From Nesterenkonia alba DSM 19423 (GTDB lineage Bacteria; Actinomycetota; Actinomycetes; Actinomycetales; Micrococcaceae), in assembly GCF_000421745.1 (NCBI RefSeq), contig NZ_ATXP01000014.1, positions 1 to 64,000 on the forward strand: 64,000 nucleotides of DNA, in the 5' to 3' direction. The notes under the pieces were generated by a model. That model was not told where the DNA came from. It worked only from the letters and a program-made list of their open reading frames with translations, and did not search any database. Of this stretch, positions 62,401-64,000 are shown in pieces. How positions within the stretch are numbered: the stretch's first letter is position 1; each line of letters starts with the position of its first letter. A program made the position numbers and the translations under genes.

Positions 62401-64000
62401 GCAGATCCCCCACGGGGCAGAGCAGACGAGCACCGTAGGCCCCGGGAGCATCGCCCTCTTCGCCTACACAGCCGTCCCATCCCGGTCGCTCACCTGGGGC
62501 ATCGCCGTCAACAGTGGCAGTTCCTGGGACTTTGGCGAGGGCACTGGGGAGCTGCTCCTCAATCACCAGGTCGCGAGCATCGGAAGGCCCATAGTTGGTG
62601 ACCTCGATGTCGTACCAGAACGTCTGGCCCGGCTGAATCTGCTCGGTGTTCTGACGCTGCTTGGTGATACCCAGCCACGCGGCAGGCTCACCCAGCGGCA
62701 TGTTGGAGGTGTCGGTGTTGTTGTCCGGGTTCGGGTCCTCGTAGTCCATGTCGACCGAGGCTTCATTAACGAGGTAGTCGCCGCCTTCGCCGTCGCCTTC
62801 AGGCTCGAATCCGGAGTCCAAGGTGGCGCTGATGCGCAACGTCACACTGTCTCCCTCGGCAATATCACCGATTTCGCAGGTGACTTGTTCCCGGGTCTCG
62901 CCGTTGACGGTGACGCTCTCAATCTCACAGGCGTCATCATCGAGAAGCTGGCCTTCGAGATATGCCTCGTTGTTGAACGTCATATCTTGAGGCAAGATGT
63001 CGACGACCTGGACACCGGTCGCGGTAGATGGGCCGTTGTTAGTAACAGTGAGGTCGAAGTCGGCGTGCTCGCCGGGTTTAACCAGACCGTCAGTGGTGTT
63101 GACCCGGTTGCCGTCAATGAAGGTGGACTTGCTGAGGCTCAGGTCAGATTGAGCGTCTCCGAGAGCGAAGCTGGAGGAGTCCTCGTCGCTGCCGTCGTCA
63201 TCGGCCGGCGGGTTGTCCCAACTGACCGTTGCCGTGTTCGGAATGTCTTGTGCGTTGGGATACTCATCCGCGGATGCGTCAGGGGATAGACGCACAGTGA
63301 CCAGGAAGTTCCTGATTCCAGGGTCCATAGCCCCGATGTCACAGTGCACCTCTCCTTGGTTCTCTTCGGACTCGCGACAGTAGCGACCCTCAATCTCGAC
63401 GATCTCAAGACCAGGCGGAAGCGGATCAGTGATCTCTACGTTCTGGGCCGTGGAGGGGCCGCGGTTATTGACCTCGAAGAGGTAGTCGAAAGTCTCGCCT
63501 GGACGTACTCCATCAGACTCTTGCTCATCCGTGAGCTGGACTTGCTTGCTGATCCCGACATCGGCGGTTGCAGTGCCGACCTCAATTTGGACATAGTCCT
63601 CGTTGTTATCGTCATTGGGATCGTGCTCGTGCTCGACTTCCACCTCGTTACGCACGAGGTCTCCATCGACGGCATCAGTGTCCAACTGTGTGCGGTAGTA
63701 GAAGTTCGTGGGGAGGTTAGGTGCGAGAGGACCAGTCACCTCCCACGTGATGACGGTCTGCTCCTCGTCATCCTCATTGGTGATGGTCTCGGTCTCGTAG
63801 TCACCGGAGGCCCACACCAGGCTCACGTTGGGCGGCAGAACGTCTGTCACCGTGTAGATGTCAGATGGCAGCACGCTGGAGAGTCCGTTGTTGACGACGG
63901 TAACGGTGTAGTCCAGCATCTGACCCGGGGTAGCACCATAATCTTCACCGATCGGCTGACCGGAGGAGTTGGTAACCGTATCCAGCTGCTTGTGGATTTC
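53480..64000 (-). CDS. Giant DUF11-repeat surface protein with LAxTG sorting signal (N-terminus outside window)
   Basis: The frame is open from the window edge to TGA at 53480-53482, over 3,500 residues, with no start visible. At least 22 tandem ~135-residue DUF11-type Ig-like domains run from the edge to about 54525, each with a core like LTVTNxGPSTARxVxVTDxLP. Three ~80-residue Ig-like repeats (motif IRDPETGEPI) follow at 54525-53690, then an Asp/Glu/Arg-rich spacer and the cell-wall sorting signal LAVTGA at 53570-53584, a hydrophobic segment and RRRNS. LAxTG signals are used by class E sortases of actinobacteria. This indicates a long fibrous adhesin or stalk anchored to peptidoglycan. Signal peptide and any binding head lie upstream of the window. 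Confidence 0.93.
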   Translation of the reverse strand, partial: EIHKQLDTVTNSSGQPIGEDYGATPGQMLDYTVTVVNNGLSSVLPSDIYTVTDVLPPNVSLVWASGDYETETITNEDDEEQTVITWEVTGPLAPNLPTNFYYRTQLDTDAVDGDLVRNEVEVEHEHDPNDDNNEDYVQIEVGTATADVGISKQVQLTDEQESDGVRPGETFDYLFEVNNRGPSTAQNVEITDPLPPGLEIVEIEGRYCRESEENQGEVHCDIGAMDPGIRNFLVTVRLSPDASADEYPNAQDIPNTATVSWDNPPADDDGSDEDSSSFALGDAQSDLSLSKSTFIDGNRVNTTDGLVKPGEHADFDLTVTNNGPSTATGVQVVDILPQDMTFNNEAYLEGQLLDDDACEIESVTVNGETREQVTCEIGDIAEGDSVTLRISATLDSGFEPEGDGEGGDYLVNEASVDMDYEDPNPDNNTDTSNMPLGEPAAWLGITKQRQNTEQIQPGQTFWYDIEVTNYGPSDARDLVIEEQLPSALAKVPGTATVDGDAPGERPGWDGCVGEEGDAPGAYGARLLCPVGDLPAGEAMTFSIEVRLDQNYTGSGTDIINAAAVTSTTSGYEEAPDDAPGGIGQRVETTPVPSDQLGLGESQLTLGKDAAESTGIAGEYKTFTLEITNNAPAEDSEDEFAIARNVVLTDTLPEGMTYRNHGGAECSVSTNDDGRQVVTCEVGDLQVGQSAQVRIAANVDPSVPAGTTLTNEAEITHDGDIAADSVMEDTFGVTISTRADVSFNTITPQSLNVGGDSNYHVQLRNTGPSDAQNVTVEYTIPADDEHMRFVDDDRFLREGCSVSNEGRTITCEIGTLPAGESISFPIRVSLTPDTPEDYTPELSGRGTSDTPMASGETDDDGNPAFGTTIQNEGIPVSVLTDIEVSKSADQDEQVRAGDTFDYSITVSNLGPADAQNVITSDDLPGGLRLEGIVDQDGNSVDVYTDLGEDEEEEISLPSAYGETVEWSAGTVPANSERTYTLTVRVDPAKLDDGSTVRNLVNVETETTESRYINNNASAALPGGSLLTPQAELTLDKRLSNGPAGDSTGPVTPGTTFWYELEVENDGPSAAMNPRVIDTLPSAVQFVGIHDDPDIAPVAQGWRGQANGNTVVFTYDGAYGPDQSDTLFVQVRLDPAYTGDGSDLTNVATVTSDTQNPDGTTESTSGEAVGLPGGPGTPEAEVVLSKSLQPLPGEEYVVPGGLAQVFFSVENRGPSTATGIVITDELPDTLAYHSGAGCSGTAETFGGTVTCDDLGSIAPGGRAEAYFQVRISPDWDPENDPAIENTASATIFTGTDHEEDVDSTDPYPDEDDPQPRSPATFGEGVLGNATADLEIDKSVDMDSLSDGEVIPGEQFDFELTVTNHGPSTARNVSITDTLPAELTWVSGGSHSNGEVTFDLGTMALNATETVTVTVELDPNYDGDGSDVENSATVETTATDPVEDNDTASSTIPAGQPWADISITKTALGDAVAPGEEFTYEVEVTNNGPSTAHSVSIVDTLPNELGFVSSEECDGSDQRFGGEVICPVVESLSPNGTITHEITVVLDPDYAGSGTEIQNRVDVEARTSDFVTSNNHAIEGLPAGGEAAAASADLSIDKTMEPVNDDDQVVPGGNVLVTLVVTNDGPSTATGVRITDELPANLAFVSSEDGSYSTVDNQVSFVPDGPLASGESITKTFIAQLNSDFTGDGSDVVNEAEVTAWTADPDTSNNTDDDDLSGQVGDAQADLAITKSTSSTEVTPGTSVDFDLTVTNHGPSTARDVTVTDELPDELTVTDTYVYDNAGECTEENGDVVCDLDDMANGAEVRITVTATLDAGYAGDGRDVINVATVDADTDDPNDTNDVAEAYVPAGDAQADLAIDKNVLGDDEPVAPGETFEYELTIENNGPSTAHQVVVRDQLPAVLALVDVIEADGYTHSGGSAYGEEHVFQRDEPMASGGEDTIVLEVRLDPSYTGGGSDIQNTATVTAQTFDPNPTNNQAGAPLSGGEAGLPEAELELVKEFLGDGEIAPGETVDVALTVTNNGPSTARNVEVTDDLPNELRFAGSLEGCESTTEGRGYGETVTCPTIPTLAVDESRTKTITVQLNPNYTGDGADILNEASADSDATDQPATAEADLDGRISGPVADLWLDKSIDLGSMHADDVTEDGNPVLLPGRGLTYVITVTNDGPSDAGNEIVVQDRLPEALEIHSQPGLPTNCEVTTDADGELIECEISDLAAGASTTIEIPVLLPANFAGFERGDLDLEDLDEDFVEALEELVNTATITEDSALNNGDPDLTNNDDAVGVPVGAPLADLEIEKAPLNASEEDGEWVFSSTDLQPIAPGEMFGYEITVTNHGPSEADGIVIEDELPDHLQFIAAAPNNPVDLAGDEADYGGYGEPVTFDEYDDLASGDSVTVRIVVQLHPSYSGSADGVVNIATVDAATADFSTLNNRATAGLPTDAVAQPHSTVGFGTPEVTAADDNGNAISGDVTPGNRANVTIPVVNDGPSTARNVTVTFPIPPGMSYDVPDGWEYPEGVTCSEVDGTVVCVIAELSPEEDLDLTIPLRVNPDYLPDEDTPGLVSTPSVSGPTVTQRTDDDGNPEAPQVSFNDLVGPPHSELSVDSSVTTPDGQPAAPGQQIHHTVTVHNDGPSTARNVEVTFPWSPELEKLSSTGECTIDDEAGTITCIIDEIPPGQSATITIVSQIDPSYEGDGTDLYTGPVTATAYDQDGNPTSDPATDDINLVEVDGALVGSGSADLAITKAPIGTEPVTPGTTFSYELVVTNDGPSTAREITVTDELPSQLRLEHVQKTVRETADADSDVLFEEECADGGDYGVTIECDIPQMEPGHVATIEVEVYLDPAYTGDGTDIVNLGRVTAETYDPMLSNNSTTAGVPSGMTGRPAADLGITKTHDYGEEIIPGETFDATISVTNYGPSVAPDVVVTDELPNELQVIEVTPETGECSTGRSTLECELGTLGLNETVTIDVVLQLDPSYTGDGDGVSNVARVEGAVYDPEGSNDADEAFLGHRDEDADDGEDNWVSHVADPQADLEIDKTTDATDVAPGDEFDFEITVTNHGPSTARNIVVTDLLPEELVVNEDVTFADHPHCEPLLTTEASPVQIACTMADMLPGDSESVTLTVQLAEDYQGGATQLVNTAVVESDTYDPDEDNNEDTATVPLGEIEDPIVEVPPEAVPGETITVEGEGYVPGSTVIVEIRDPETGDVIIRVEVDVDDDGRFTVDIQLPPGLEPGDYVVVIIGDVPDVEEPDEQEEPITVLPPQITVPDVAQPGDEIIVEGENLPPGEEVIIIIRDPETGEPIVEVPVIVDEDGTIEVPIQLPDDLEPGDYDVVIVDPDTDDVYTEDTITIIDPQIDVPDGPIQPGEEIIIGGDGLEPDTDYIIIIRDPDTGEPILEVPVRTDEDGRFEVEITIPPGTDPGDYVVQIIDPSTGEVMDEDTITVVVPPVDDDDERDEDEREPTDRPDEDREDDPSRDDDLAVTGATVGTLALIALGLLALGAAVYLVNRRRNS
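53690..54525 (-). repeat. Three C-terminal Ig-like repeats of the giant protein
   Basis: Three ~80-residue units share the cores PGExIxVxGxxL, VxIIIRDPETGEPI and GRFxVxIxxPPGxxPGDYVV. They are distinct from the DUF11 units and form the stalk nearest the wall anchor. Confidence 0.8.
54525..64000 (-). repeat. DUF11-type tandem array (22 units visible)
   Basis: Counting the N-x-GPS-x-A core in translation gives 22 units, at roughly 54.83, 55.27, 55.71, 56.12, 56.55, 57.0, 57.51, 57.93, 58.35, 58.74, 59.13, 59.54, 59.91, 60.36, 60.81, 61.28, 61.70, 62.12, 62.58, 63.03, 63.45 and 63.89 kb. The spacing is 0.37-0.5 kb. The 63.89-kb unit has a degenerate core. DNA around the core is similar between units. 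Confidence 0.85.

Noticed and set aside
54525-64000. CRISPR array in the repetitive region
   Set aside because: Repeats are ~0.4 kb, protein-coding and degenerate; no short direct repeats with unique spacers were seen anywhere in the window.

Overview
The window comes from a high-GC Gram-positive bacterium (Actinomycetota). Gene content and order (tRNA-Gln/glmU/prs/rplY/pth, xseB-xseA/ispH, ychF, mfd, lpdA/PNP/phosphomannomutase, rmuC, class-E-like LAxTG sorting signal) fit Micrococcales, probably a Micrococcaceae relative. Genus cannot be fixed by reading alone. Many proteins carry Asp/Glu-rich tails or inserts (L25, MetQ, a ProX-like lipoprotein, surface proteins), which suggests a salt-tolerant lineage.

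Layout. 0-0.8 kb: the end of an IS3-family element that has cut off the 5' part of an MNT nucleotidyltransferase gene, followed by its intact HEPN partner. 0.8-5.6 kb: a LOG-NUDIX fusion enzyme bracketed by two copies of a ~58-bp repeat, a GNAT/SDR pair divergent from a TetR regulator with palindromic operators, and ychF. 5.7-9.4 kb: an ABC-2 exporter with a two-component system, probably one regulated unit. 9.4-15.5 kb: histidine phosphatase, rmuC, and DASS, MFS and TSUP transporters. 15.5-23 kb: xseBA, a membrane protein, ispH, two tandem alanine-type aminotransferases and an orphan ProX-like lipoprotein. 23-27.5 kb: TPR protein, APH-fold kinase, membrane protein. 27.6-34 kb: lpdA and a nucleoside/deoxyribose salvage run (PNP, phosphomannomutase-like, deoC), a small membrane protein and an acyltransferase-3 with a probable CTG start. 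34-38 kb: mfd. 38-41 kb: metNIQ methionine importer with a strong terminator. 41-46.9 kb: Ca2+/Na+ antiporter, DUF2505 protein, and the pth-rplY-prs-glmU-tRNA-Gln housekeeping block.

46.9-64 kb is the most unusual part. An XRE regulator lies divergent to a secreted membrane-anchored protein whose 5' end seems frameshifted. Then, all on the minus strand, come a giant surface protein (over 3,500 residues, at least 22 DUF11-type repeats, three C-terminal Ig-like repeats, LAVTG sorting signal; its N-terminus lies outside the window), a small one-domain DUF11-like membrane protein coupled to it by a TGATG overlap, an ABC-F ATPase and a membrane-anchored Ser/Thr kinase. Tight spacing suggests co-transcription, so a cell-surface adhesin or scaffold with a linked signalling kinase is a reasonable hypothesis.

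All calls rest on reading translated sequence and motifs; no database search was run.
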